A stretch of 7,497 nt of DNA from Silvimonas sp. JCM 19000 (GTDB lineage Bacteria > Pseudomonadota > Gammaproteobacteria > Burkholderiales > Chitinibacteraceae), in assembly GCA_001313065.1 (NCBI GenBank), contig BBFD01000200.1:1-7497 (forward strand). The letters are read 5' to 3'. The first letter of the stretch is position 1; each line of letters opens with the position of its first letter. This document shows positions 1 to 7,497 of the stretch, in pieces. The translations under genes were made by a program, and so were the position numbers. The notes under the pieces are model-generated. The model saw only the letters and a program-made list of their open reading frames with translations, was not told the DNA's origin and made no database searches.

Positions 1-2
1 GC

Positions 3-748
3 CGCCTCGGCGTGACCGCGCTGGACACCGGCACCGGCAAATGGCTGACCTATCGGCGGATGAGCGCTTTCCGCTGGCAGGCGCATTAACCCCCTTGCTG
101 GCGGCGGCGGTGCTGGCGCGGGTTGAACAAGATCAGGAACAACTATCGCGGCCGATTCTGTTTACCGCGGCCGACCTGCAACCATGGGCCCCGATTGCGC
201 GCACGCGGCTCAAGGCGGGCCAGATGACGGTGGCCGATCTGTGCGCCGCAGCCATCCAGTTTGACGATCACACCGCCATCAACCTGCTGCTGACCAGCGT
301 GGGCGGCCCCAGCCAGCTAACCAACTGGCTGCGCACGCAAGGCGATGACATCAGCGAAATCGACCGCTTTGAGCCCGATCTGACCAGCGCCATCAAGGGC
401 GATGTGCGCGACACCAGTACGCCAGCCATGATGCTGAAAATGCTCAACCGCTTTTTGCTGAGCGACGCCATGGCCATCGAATCGCGCGCGCAATTGCAGG
501 CGTGGCTGCTGGGCAACGGCAATGCCACCACGCGGCTGCGCGCGGGCTTGCCGCCGGACTGGCGCGTGGGCAATGCCAGCGGTAACGGCGAGAACGGCAG
601 CACCAATGATCTGGCTATCATCTGGCCGCCGGAGCCACGTGCGCCGGTGCTGCTGACGGCATGGCTGACCGACAGCAAAGCCACCGGCACGGTACGCGAT
701 GCGGCATTAAAAGAAGTGGCGCGGGTGGTGTTTTCTCGCGTGGTGTAG
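3..748 (+). CDS. Class A beta-lactamase-fold protein lacking catalytic residues (5' partial)
   Basis: The gene runs in from the left edge. Codons from base 3 read RLGVTALDTGTGKWLTYR, the strand just before the active-site helix of class A beta-lactamases. The frame then changes at 55-56, where one G is missing (CGGGCGG expected), and continues as ADERFPL through to the stop at 746-748. Family scaffold is clear: LLAAAVLARV, MTVADLC, TAINLLL, DRFEPDL (omega loop with Arg164 and Glu166), GDVRDTSTPA, LRAGLPPDWRVG, TNDLAIIWPP, and a C-terminal helix. The catalytic motifs are not. The S70-x-x-K73 position reads GALT, the S130-D-N position reads DDH, and the K234-T-G position reads ASG; Asn170 is Thr. 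Hydrolysis of beta-lactams by the known mechanism is therefore not expected (inference). The real protein would normally be exported, but the signal peptide lies outside the window. ATG 41 is internal to the domain and unlikely to be the true start. Function unknown; a binding or regulatory pseudoenzyme is possible. Confidence 0.85.
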   Translation, partial: PRRDRAGHRHRQMADLSADERFPLAGALTPLLAAAVLARVEQDQEQLSRPILFTAADLQPWAPIARTRLKAGQMTVADLCAAAIQFDDHTAINLLLTSVGGPSQLTNWLRTQGDDISEIDRFEPDLTSAIKGDVRDTSTPAMMLKMLNRFLLSDAMAIESRAQLQAWLLGNGNATTRLRAGLPPDWRVGNASGNGENGSTNDLAIIWPPEPRAPVLLTAWLTDSKATGTVRDAALKEVARVVFSRVV

Positions 749-876
749 CGGCCGCCGTGCCGTGGCTGGCGTGCGACTGTCGGGCATGTAATTAAAACGG
801 AACGACTACATTGGCCATCTCGTCCAAACTGAGTCAGCGGGTTGCCGTCGCAATCCGCCCGGATGAGGGTCTAGAT

Positions 877-1224
877 ATGGATAACCAAAGCCAATCGGCG
901 GATGTGCATTTGGGGCCGTTGCTACGCAGCCGCGCCGAACGCTATCTGGCCGAACACAGCGTGCGCGAAGCGTTGCTCAACAACGCCAGCGAACAAGAGC
1001 TGCAACAAGCGCGCGAAACCTTGCGGCAGAAAGAGCGTGCTGAACAAATCAGCAACGAGCGCTTTAATGCATCGTTACATCAGATGTCGCCGCGTTTTCA
1101 TGCCTTCCGCCAAAGCCCGCTTCCCGAACGTGAACTGGAATACCACGCGGTCTGCGAATTTCAGCTGACCGGTGACCCACGCGATTTTCCGGTGCGCAAA
1201 GAAATGCTGATCGGCCGCCACTAA
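877..1224 (+). CDS. Small charged helical protein of unknown function
   Basis: I do not recognise this 115-residue protein. ATG 877 is preferred because GAGGG (865-869) sits seven bases ahead of it; an upstream in-frame TTG at 811 would add 22 residues but has a poorer ribosome binding site. The sequence has no signal peptide or membrane segment and looks soluble. Residues about 14-64 are rich in Arg, Glu and Gln (RAERYLAEHSVREALLNN, then QQARETLRQKERAEQ) and should form amphipathic helices, perhaps a short coiled coil. The C-terminal part contains one Cys and a PxRDFPVRKEMLIG tail. It stands alone: 128 bases after the beta-lactamase-like gene and followed after 30 bases by an intrinsic terminator, so it probably ends that transcript. 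It is one of two genes in the window with no indel break, and it contains no A/T run of five or more. That it is a real gene is supported by the RBS, codon use and terminator; its role is not known. Confidence 0.7.
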   Translation: MDNQSQSADVHLGPLLRSRAERYLAEHSVREALLNNASEQELQQARETLRQKERAEQISNERFNASLHQMSPRFHAFRQSPLPERELEYHAVCEFQLTGDPRDFPVRKEMLIGRH

Positions 1225-1254
1225 GGTCGGCAGGACCCGTCCACAGACTCAAGC

Positions 1255-1283
1255 AAACCGGTGCCTGGTGCACCGGTTTTTTT
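1255..1283 (+). terminator. Intrinsic terminator after the small hypothetical gene
   Basis: AAACCGGTGC (1255-1264) pairs perfectly with GCACCGGTTT (1270-1279) around a five-base CTGGT loop, and a run of seven T (1277-1283) follows. The stem starts 30 bases after the stop codon at 1224. This is a textbook Rho-independent terminator for + strand transcripts and isolates the downstream eamA unit. Confidence 0.9.
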
Positions 1284-1355
1284 ATCCGGGGTGGGTGCTG
1301 CTGTTGTGGCATGCGGGCGGCGGGGCTGTATCTGCTTTCGCCAGGCCGGCCTGTC

Positions 1356-1361
1356 TATACT
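1356..1361 (+). promoter_or_regulatory. Candidate sigma70 -10 element for eamA
   Basis: TATACT matches the -10 consensus at five of six positions and lies 28 bases before the eamA ATG, giving a predicted leader of about 20 bases. No good -35 hexamer is visible at 16-18 bases upstream (the region reads around TGCTTT/CTTTCG), so either the promoter is weak or an activator is needed. It falls after the terminator at 1255-1283, where a new promoter is expected. Confidence 0.4.
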
Positions 1362-1365
1362 CATT

Positions 1366-1385
1366 GGCTCTTACCCCCAGGAGCC
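1366..1385 (+). promoter_or_regulatory. Leader hairpin covering the eamA ribosome binding site
   Basis: GGCTCTT (1366-1372) can pair with AGGAGCC (1379-1385), seven pairs including one G-U, around a six-base loop ACCCCC. The 3' arm contains the Shine-Dalgarno AGGAG (1379-1383), six bases before ATG 1390. The hairpin would therefore occlude ribosome binding and could damp translation. The pairing is seen directly; any regulatory role is inference. Confidence 0.4.
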
Positions 1386-1389
1386 ACCC

Positions 1390-2279
1390 ATGCCGATCAA
1401 AGACTGGATCACCGCCCTTACCGTCATCGTGGTGTGGGGTGTCAATTTTGTGGTGATCAAGCTGGGCCTGCATGGTGTGCCGCCGATGCTGCTGGGCGCT
1501 TTGCGCTTCTGCCTGGTGGTGTTTCCCGCCATCCTGTTTGTGCCGCGTCCCAAAGTGGCGTGGCGCTGGCTGTTGTTGTACGGCGCCAGCATCAGCCTGG
1601 GGCAGTTTGCGTTTTTTTTGTTCAGCGCTATTTATGTGGGCATGCCAGCCGGACTGGCGTCGCTGGTACTGCAGGCGCAGGCGTTCTTTACCGTAATTCT
1701 GGCGGCGATTTTTTTATGCATGAGCCATCCGCTGGCATCACCTGACCGGCATGCTGGTATCGGCTTGCGGCCTGGCGCTGATCGGCAGCGGCGCGACCAC
1801 CGGCTCGTTCTCTCTGGCGGGTTTCGGGCTGACCTTGTGTGGGGCGCTCTGTTGGGCCACCGGCAACCTCACCATCAAAAAGATCGGCGCGGTTAATCCG
1901 TTGAGCCTGGTGGTGTGGGGAGGACTGGTGCCGCCGCTGCCGTTTTTTTGCGCTGTCTTATCTGCTCGAAGGTCCGGCCCGCATCAGCGCTGCGCTGGCG
2001 CATTTCAGCCTGAACAGTTTTCTGGCGGTGTCTTATCTGGCTTATTTCGCCACCGGCGTCGGCTATATGTTGTGGGGCCGCTTGCTGGGCAAACATCCGG
2101 TCGGCCGCATCGCACCACTCACTTTGCTGGTGCCGGTAGTGGGCTTGATCAGCGCGTCGCTGCTGCTGGACGAGCGTTTGTCCGCGCTGCAATGGCTGGG
2201 TGGCGCGGTGGTGATGCTGGGCTTGCTGATCAATGTGTTCGGCCCGCGCTGGCTGGCTGCGCGCACGCTGACGGCCTAA
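1390..2279 (+). CDS. eamA: EamA-type cysteine/O-acetylserine exporter (broken by indels)
   Basis: Inner-membrane drug/metabolite transporter with two EamA domains and about ten hydrophobic helices. It matches E. coli EamA (exporter of O-acetylserine and cysteine) along its whole length: VVWGVNFVVIKLGLH at the start, GMPAGLASLVLQAQAFFT in the first domain, PLTLLVPVVGLISASLLLDE and LINVFGPRW in the second. ATG 1390 follows AGGAG. The frame is broken at T7 1709-1715 (five T expected, AIFMHE), at CC 1725-1726 (CCC expected, EPIRWHHLTGM) and at T7 1943-1949 (six T expected, LPFFALSYLLEG). In addition, T8 at 1612-1619 adds one in-frame Phe compared with GQFAFLF in E. coli. Corrected, the protein is about 294 residues (E. 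coli about 299) with no other stop. The frame in the middle is read from about 1727 to 1943 and the last part to the stop at 2277-2279. Probably co-transcribed with the 5'-nucleotidase 39 bases downstream. Substrate is inferred from homology. Confidence 0.88.
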
Positions 2280-2318
2280 GCGCTATCATCGCGCATCGCC
2301 CACCCTCGGGATTGTTGT

Positions 2319-3264
2319 ATGCCGTATACGCTTGAAAATCGTCTGGTCATCGGCGTGGCTTCCAGCGCCATGTTTGACCTGGCTGAGTCGGACGCTGTGT
2401 TCCGGGCCGAAGGCGAGGCCGCCTATCGCAAGTATCAGGAAGACCACCTCAACGACACGCTGCGCCCCGGCGTGGCGTTTTCGTTTGTGCGGCGTTTGTT
2501 GTCGCTGAATGACCTGCGCAACGATCCGGAAGACCCGTTGGTTGAGGTGGTGCTGCTGTCGCATAACGACCCGGACACCGGTTTGCGTGTGATGAAATCA
2601 ATCGAAGCGCACAGGCTGGGCATTACCCGCGCCATCTTCATGCAGGGCCGCGCGCCGTACGAATACATACCGGCGCTGGAAATCTCGCTGTTCTTGTCGG
2701 CCAATCAGGACGATGTGCGCAAAGCCATACAGCGCGGTTATCCGGCCGGTTATGTCATGGCCTCTACCCTGGTCGACGATGAGGATGATGCCGAGCTGCG
2801 TATTGCTTTCGATTTTGACGGCGTACTGGTCGATGACGAATCCGAAAGCGTGATGCAATCCACCGCCAGCCTGGCGCGGTTTCATGAGCACGAAACGCGT
2901 AATTTGCTCACGCCGCATAATCCCGGCCCCTTGCAGGACTTTTTTGATGCGAGTGGCGCGGATACAGGCGGTGGAAATCCAGCATCGGCTGGAAGACCCG
3001 AGTTATCAGAACCGCTTGCGCGTCTCAGTGGTCACCGCACGCAATGCCCCGTCGCATGAACGCGCGCTCAACACGCTCAAGAGCTGGGGCGTGATGGTGA
3101 ACGATGCGTTTTTTTCTGGGCGGCATCGAAAAGCGCAAAGTGCTGGCGGTGCTGCGTCCGCATATCTTTTTTTTGATGACCAGAGCGGGCATTTGCAGAA
3201 ATCAGCCAGTGTGGTGCCGAGCGTGCATATTCCGTTTGGCGTAACCAACCGCATGCTGGAATAG
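2319..3264 (+). CDS. Cytosolic 5'-nucleotidase, cN-I-like family (PF06189-type; broken by indels)
   Basis: Predicted to remove phosphate from nucleoside 5'-monophosphates in the cytoplasm; the family is the bacterial relative of vertebrate cytosolic 5'-nucleotidase I. From ATG 2319 the N-terminal part reads intact for about 208 residues: the PFDL-like MFDLAESDAVF, a SHNDPDTGLRVM motif at 81-92, and the HAD-type aspartate motif FDFDGVLVDDESE at 164-176 (Asp165 and Asp167 are the expected nucleophile and acid/base). The rest is spread over other frames: VVTARNAPSHERALNTLKSWGV, AFFLGGIEKRKVLAVL, IFFDDQSGHL. Breaks lie at T6 2940-2945 (five expected), T7 3109-3115 (six expected) and T8 3167-3174 (six expected). 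With these corrected the length is about 313 residues ending at TAG 3262-3264, normal for the family. Without correction the protein would end soon after residue 208 and lose the second half of the active site. No strong RBS is visible; CGGGA lies about ten bases ahead. Confidence 0.85.
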
Positions 3265-3286
3265 ACCCGCAGCCAGTACGCTGGGC

Positions 3287-3328
3287 AAAAAAAATCGCGC
3301 CACCCTTGCCAGGGTTGCGCGATTTTTT
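3287..3328. terminator. Bidirectional intrinsic terminator between convergent genes
   Basis: TCGCGC-c-ACCCT pairs with AGGGT-t-GCGCGA around a TGCC loop; the arms are flanked by A8 (3287-3294) and T6 (3323-3328). Each strand thus has a GC-rich stem followed by a U tract. It begins 22 bases after the 5'-nucleotidase stop and ends 29 bases from the aminotransferase stop on the other strand, so it can end transcripts from both sides. Confidence 0.92.
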
Positions 3329-3357
3329 ATATCCAGCTGCCGCCGGGCCGTAATGGC

Positions 3358-4667
<1,310 letters not shown>

Positions 4668-4721
4668 GACATCCTCATAACGGTTGTAAGAGCCGAAGCT
4701 GGCTCGAAAGGGTAGCCCGCT

Positions 4722-4750
4722 ATTGTGCCAGCACCCGCGCGGTTTGGCAG
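4722..4750 (-). promoter_or_regulatory. Candidate promoter of the aspartate aminotransferase gene
   Basis: On the - strand, CTGCCA (4745-4750) and CACAAT (4722-4727) each match the -35 and -10 consensus at four of six positions with a 17-base spacer. The predicted start lies near 4715, about 48 bases before the ATG. Moderate match; supported mainly by position in the 191-base gap behind rlhA. Confidence 0.35.
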
Positions 4751-4764
4751 GGCGGGTTTGGCAG
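4741..4764 (-). repeat. Tandem direct repeat overlapping the candidate -35
   Basis: GGTTTGGCAG occurs twice on the + strand, at 4741-4750 and 4755-4764, with a 14-base period (CTGCCAAACC on the - strand). The first copy contains the candidate -35 box. It may be a regulator binding site, or chance. Confidence 0.4.
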
Positions 4765-4815
4765 CAAGTTGAGAATTTTCGGACAGAGGTGGTGGCGGCA
4801 GCGCCGGTGGGCGGC

Positions 4816-4841
4816 GCGATCGTGATGGCCATCACGACCGC
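4816..4841 (-). other. Strong hairpin just downstream of rlhA
   Basis: TCGTGATGGCCATCACGA (4820-4837) is a perfect 18-base palindrome; after one A-C mismatch three more pairs extend it to 4816-4841. It begins 18 bases after the rlhA stop on the - strand. There is no T tract, so it is not a standard intrinsic terminator; it could protect the rlhA mRNA end, aid Rho-type termination, or be an operator. Confidence 0.45.
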
Positions 4842-4858
4842 AGCGCAGCGGCCCGGCC

Positions 4859-6837
4859 TTATGCCGGACGCTTGGCGTAAAACTGGATGGTTTGCAGCGA
4901 GGCCGCGGTGGTCGGAGGCGGCGCATCAAAGATATGCGGTTTCATCGCGCCCACCACATGCATCTCACAGGGTTTGCAATCAAAACGTAGCGTGTAGGTT
5001 TCGTTGCCGGTTTTCAGCGTCATCGGCTCGGCCTTCACCTGGCCCTGTACGCCTTTAACGCCCTTGGCCTGCTTGGGGCACAGATTGTAGGAAAAGCGCA
5101 GGCAATGCTTGGTGATCATCAACGACACTTCGCCCGGCTCTTCGTGTGCCTCGTACGCGGCGGCGATCAGTTGCACACCATGGCGCGTGTAAAAGTCGCG
5201 CGCGGCCTGGTTGTAGACGTTGGCCAGGTAGGACAAAGACGTTTCCGGGTATGGCGCCGGCGGCGTCACTTCGGCCTTGCGCGGCAAGCGCTGCCACGCT
5301 TTCAGGCGGGCGGTTTCCAGTAATTCGACCGCATCACGGCGTAAGGCATTGATCGCGCCGGCGGGCACAAACCAGGTTTGCGCGGTCTGGATATCGATAT
5401 GCACCGCGTTGAACATGGTGTTGCCCAGCTTGGCCAGGTTGTCGTGCAGCGTGGCTTGCGCTTTCTCGACGTTCTGCGCCGGTTGCAGTTCCAGCGCCGC
5501 ATGCGCGGTGGCGCTACAGCCGTCTTCGTCAGTCAGCGTCAGCGCCAGGCCGCTGCTTCGTCGCGCAGCTGCAGCCAGACATCGACCTTGCGTTCAGACG
5601 ATTTGCGCGTCAGCGCCAGTTCCCAATTGTGATCACGGTTGCGGTGTACGGTGACGCCGGGCTTGAGGCCTTCCAGCGCCTGCATCGGCTCATTGGGCGA
5701 CACGCGCCACAGATCGCCGCGCGCGCCGGTGCCAATTTTCTCCACCGTGTTGGCTTGCAGGCCGACCACTTCGCGCTTCTTCATATAGTTAAGGCCGTCG
5801 CCATTGGCGAGGGGCGCGGCGCTGTCGAGTTCAAACCACGTCGGGCCGAGGCGCGTGACGGTGCCGATTTCCACGCCCACATATTTGGGCGATTCAAACG
5901 CGCCAATGTCGGGCAGGCGGCCATTTACAAAGTAATCGGTGTGGCCGCGATGGAAGTTCTTGTCGACATCGGGCGTAAAAAAACACTTCGGTCTGGCCGC
6001 TGGAGGCGCGCGCCAGTTCGGGGCGGCGGGTCAGGATTTCGTCCAGCAACACGCGATAATGCGCGGTAATGTTTTTTGACGTAACCCATATCCTTGTAGC
6101 GGCCTCAATCTTGAAGGAACGCACCCCGGCATCGATCAGCGCTTCCAGATTGGCGCTCTGGTCGTTGTCTTTCATCGATAACAAATGCTTGTCGAAGGCC
6201 ACCACGCCGCCCGAGGTGTCGGTCAGCGTGTACGGCAAGCGACAGGCTTGCGAGCAATCGCCACGATTGGCGCTGCGGCCGGTATCGGCATGGCTGATAA
6301 AACACTGGCCGGAATACGCCACGCACAGCGCGCCATGGATAAAGAATTCGATGGTGGTGTCGGCAGGCACGGCATCGCGCACCTTGCGGATCTTGTCCAG
6401 CGTCAGCTCGCGCGCCAATACAATTTGCGAAAAGCCGCTATCGGCCAGAAAGCGTGCTTTTTTCTGGCGTGCGGATATCGCATTGGGTGGACGCGTGCAT
6501 CTGCATCGGCGGCAGATCGAGTTCGAGGATACCCATATCCTGCACAATCATCGCATCCACGCCAGCGTCATACAGCTGGCGGATCAGTTTGCGCGCGGGT
6601 TCCAGTTCGCTGTCGTGCAGGATGGTGTTGAGCGTGACAAAAAATGCGCGAACGATAGCGATGGGCAAAGCGCACCAGCTCGGCAATTTCGCTGACTTCG
6701 TTGCTGGCGTTGTGGCGCGCGCCAAACGACGGGCCACCGATATACACGGCATCCGCCCCATGCAGAATTGCCTCGCGGCCAATTTCTACCGTCCTGGCGG
6801 GGGCAAGCAATTCAAGTTGATGGGGCAGCAAGCTCAT
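4859..6837 (-). CDS. rlhA: 23S rRNA 5-hydroxycytidine C2501 synthase RlhA, peptidase U32 family (broken by indels)
   Basis: Matches E. coli RlhA (YdcP) from end to end. That enzyme, despite its U32 peptidase family name, is needed for hydroxylation of C2501 in 23S rRNA. ATG 6837 (MSLLPHQLELLAPAR) aligns with the family start; a TTG three codons upstream is less likely. Landmarks: ILHGADAVYIGGPSFGARHN 24-43, STQCDIRT 116-123, the U32 signature FFIHGALCVAYSGQC 164-178, then NRGDCSQACRLPY. Cys171, Cys178, Cys194 and Cys198 are likely iron-sulfur ligands. C-terminal motifs include FLANVYNQ-like YLANVYNQ, AAYEAHEEPGEV, CLRFSYNLCPKQAKG and CKPCEMH. Six breaks: A6 6639-6644, T6 6458-6463 and T6 6072-6077 (each five expected), A7 5977-5983 (six expected), and single losses at CC 6103-6104 and CC 5550-5551 (CCC expected on the + strand). 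Corrected length is about 658 residues against 653 in E. coli, ending at TAA 4859-4861. Confidence 0.92.
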
Positions 6838-6870
6838 ATAAATCAATCCGGTGGGGCATCAAGGGGCAGA

Positions 6871-6900
6871 ACTATACAGGGGCTGCCGCGGCCACGCCAA
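6871..6900 (-). promoter_or_regulatory. Candidate rlhA promoter
   Basis: On the - strand, TTGGCG (6895-6900) and TATAGT (6871-6876) are separated by 18 bases; they match consensus at four and five of six positions. The start would fall near 6864, leaving a leader of roughly 27 bases. The rlhA RBS itself is weak (CCGGAT about ten bases ahead). Confidence 0.4.
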
Positions 6901-6965
6901 AGCGCTGGACGAGCGCAGCCTGGCTGACACGCACAGCATGCTTATGCCTGCAGTTCATCAAGAGC

Positions 6966-6993
6966 AGCACAGTGGCGGGCTGTCGCTTTTTTT
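6966..6993 (+). terminator. Possible intrinsic terminator in the rlhA/yegP intergenic region
   Basis: AGCACAG (6966-6972) pairs with CTGT-c-GCT (6980-6987, one bulged C) around a TGGCGGG loop, followed by a T run 6987-6993. No + strand gene precedes it, so if real it would end a short non-coding transcript or stop read-through towards the yegP-like gene. The stem is modest; the long T run may itself be inflated, as in the neighbouring genes. Confidence 0.4.
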
Positions 6994-7011
6994 GCAGGTG
7001 AGTTTTACCGC

Positions 7012-7025
7012 ATGATCTGGATCAA
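7012..7025. promoter_or_regulatory. FNR/ANR-like binding site upstream of the yegP-like gene
   Basis: ATGAT-CTGG-ATCAA (7012-7025) matches nine of ten defined positions of the FNR-family consensus TTGAT-N4-ATCAA. Its centre is 35-36 bases before a predicted start near 7054 derived from a GATAGT -10-like hexamer (7042-7047), near but not exactly at the usual -41.5. It could also act on rlhA, though it lies about 150 bases upstream of that gene's candidate start. The match is seen; oxygen-dependent control is inference. Confidence 0.45.
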
Positions 7026-7105
7026 GCGCGGCGCTGATCCGGATAGTCCCGATGGATGCCTGGGCGGCAGATTGGCGGCTTCTTTCCCCTGTCCGGATGT
7101 TGCTG

Positions 7106-7438
7106 ATGTTGACCCGCTTTATTCTCAAGCGCTGCCCCGAAGGCCACTTTCTGTTTCGCCTGGAAAACCGTAAAGGCAAAACGCTGTTGACCAGCGAACC
7201 CTGCGCCAGTCGGGCCGATGCGCTGGCCGCCATCGATGCAGTACGCGCCAGTGCCTTGCGCATGACGCGTTATGTGCGCCGTACCGATGATTACGGCTTA
7301 CCGTATTTTGTCTTGATGGATGCCAACGCCAATGTGCTGGCTTCGGGCGAATCGTATGGCACGTGGCGGGCGGTGGAACTGGTGATCAGCACGGTATCGC
7401 GGGATGCGGGCAAAGCGGTGATCGAGGAACTGCCGTGA
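7106..7438 (+). CDS. YegP-like protein with two DUF1508 repeats
   Basis: A 110-residue protein, the same length as E. coli YegP, made of two copies of the DUF1508 beta-hairpin unit. The first is at about residues 3-49 (RFILKRCPEGHFLFRLENR, then TLLTSEPCASRADALAAI); the second at about 51-100 (YVRRTDDYGLPYFVLMDAN, then VLASGESYGTWRAVELVI). Three in-frame ATGs are possible: 7052, 7097 and 7106. I choose 7106 because the family alignment begins there (MLTRFILK against MAGWFELS) and GGA lies eight bases ahead; the extra residues from 7052 look non-conserved. The molecular function of the family is not established. The gene contains no A/T run longer than four and no indel break, in line with the homopolymer pattern in the rest of the window. 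It stands alone, divergent from rlhA, under a possible FNR-type site. Confidence 0.85.
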   Translation: MLTRFILKRCPEGHFLFRLENRKGKTLLTSEPCASRADALAAIDAVRASALRMTRYVRRTDDYGLPYFVLMDANANVLASGESYGTWRAVELVISTVSRDAGKAVIEELP

Positions 7439-7497
7439 GGCGCGCCAGACATGAGCTGCATGCGCCGCTGGCGGCGGTGCGCTCGGAGGCCCGAGTG

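Noticed and set aside
268..690. 140-codon - strand open frame inside the beta-lactamase-like gene
   Set aside because: Antisense to a clear homologue, Ser/Arg-rich, no RBS and no recognisable domain.
1390..3264. True pseudogenes (eamA and the 5'-nucleotidase in decay)
   Set aside because: All lesions are small homopolymer or GGGC indels, with no substitution nonsense codons, deletions or eroded motifs, which does not look like ordinary gene decay.
6069..6695. Long + strand open frame (about 208 codons) opposite rlhA
   Set aside because: Shadow of the conserved U32 coding sequence; its composition and lack of motifs argue against a real gene. The neighbouring + strand frame 5629-6069 is rejected for the same reason.
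7482..7495. CTCGG-aggc-CCGAG inverted repeat after the yegP-like gene
   Set aside because: Only five pairs, and the window ends two bases later, so a following T tract cannot be seen; not enough to call a terminator.

Overview
The window is GC-rich bacterial DNA (roughly 60 % GC by eye). Its gene content suggests a betaproteobacterium, possibly of the Neisseriales/Chromobacterium-Silvimonas kind. This placement is inferred from the protein families (an EamA exporter and an RlhA enzyme close to the enterobacterial proteins, a type Ic aspartate aminotransferase, a class A beta-lactamase homologue); nothing in the sequence fixes a genus. I see no mobile element, CRISPR array, tRNA or rRNA.

Layout. 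Left (1-1283): the 3' part of a class A beta-lactamase-fold gene on +, then a small unrecognised gene (877-1224, +) closed by a clear intrinsic terminator. Middle left (1356-3264, +): a promoter-like -10, an RBS hairpin, eamA (cysteine/O-acetylserine exporter) and, 39 bases later, a cytosolic-type 5'-nucleotidase, probably one transcript. A bidirectional terminator (3287-3328) separates these from two genes on the - strand: a type Ic aspartate aminotransferase (3358-4667) and, upstream of it, rlhA (4859-6837), the 23S rRNA C2501 hydroxylation enzyme. Right: a divergent intergenic region of about 270 bases with an FNR/ANR-like box and a possible terminator-ended small transcript, then a YegP-like DUF1508 protein (7106-7438, +). 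These look like ordinary housekeeping and transport genes rather than one joint pathway.

Two things stand out. First, the beta-lactamase homologue keeps the family fold signatures but has lost almost every catalytic residue (Ser70, Lys73, Ser130, Asn132, Lys234), while Glu166 and the rest of the scaffold remain: it looks like a conserved pseudoenzyme. Second, the four largest genes are all broken by small indels. Eleven out-of-frame sites are A/T runs one or two bases too long (a twelfth, in eamA, seems three bases too long and stays in frame). Four further sites are single-base losses in GGGC contexts. Undoing them gives intact proteins of the normal family length (about 294, 313, 435 and 658 residues), with no additional nonsense codons. 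The simplest reading is a systematic sequencing or assembly error and functional genes. A genuine homopolymer-mutator state with transcriptional slippage is the less likely alternative. I therefore annotate each as one gene and list its breaks.
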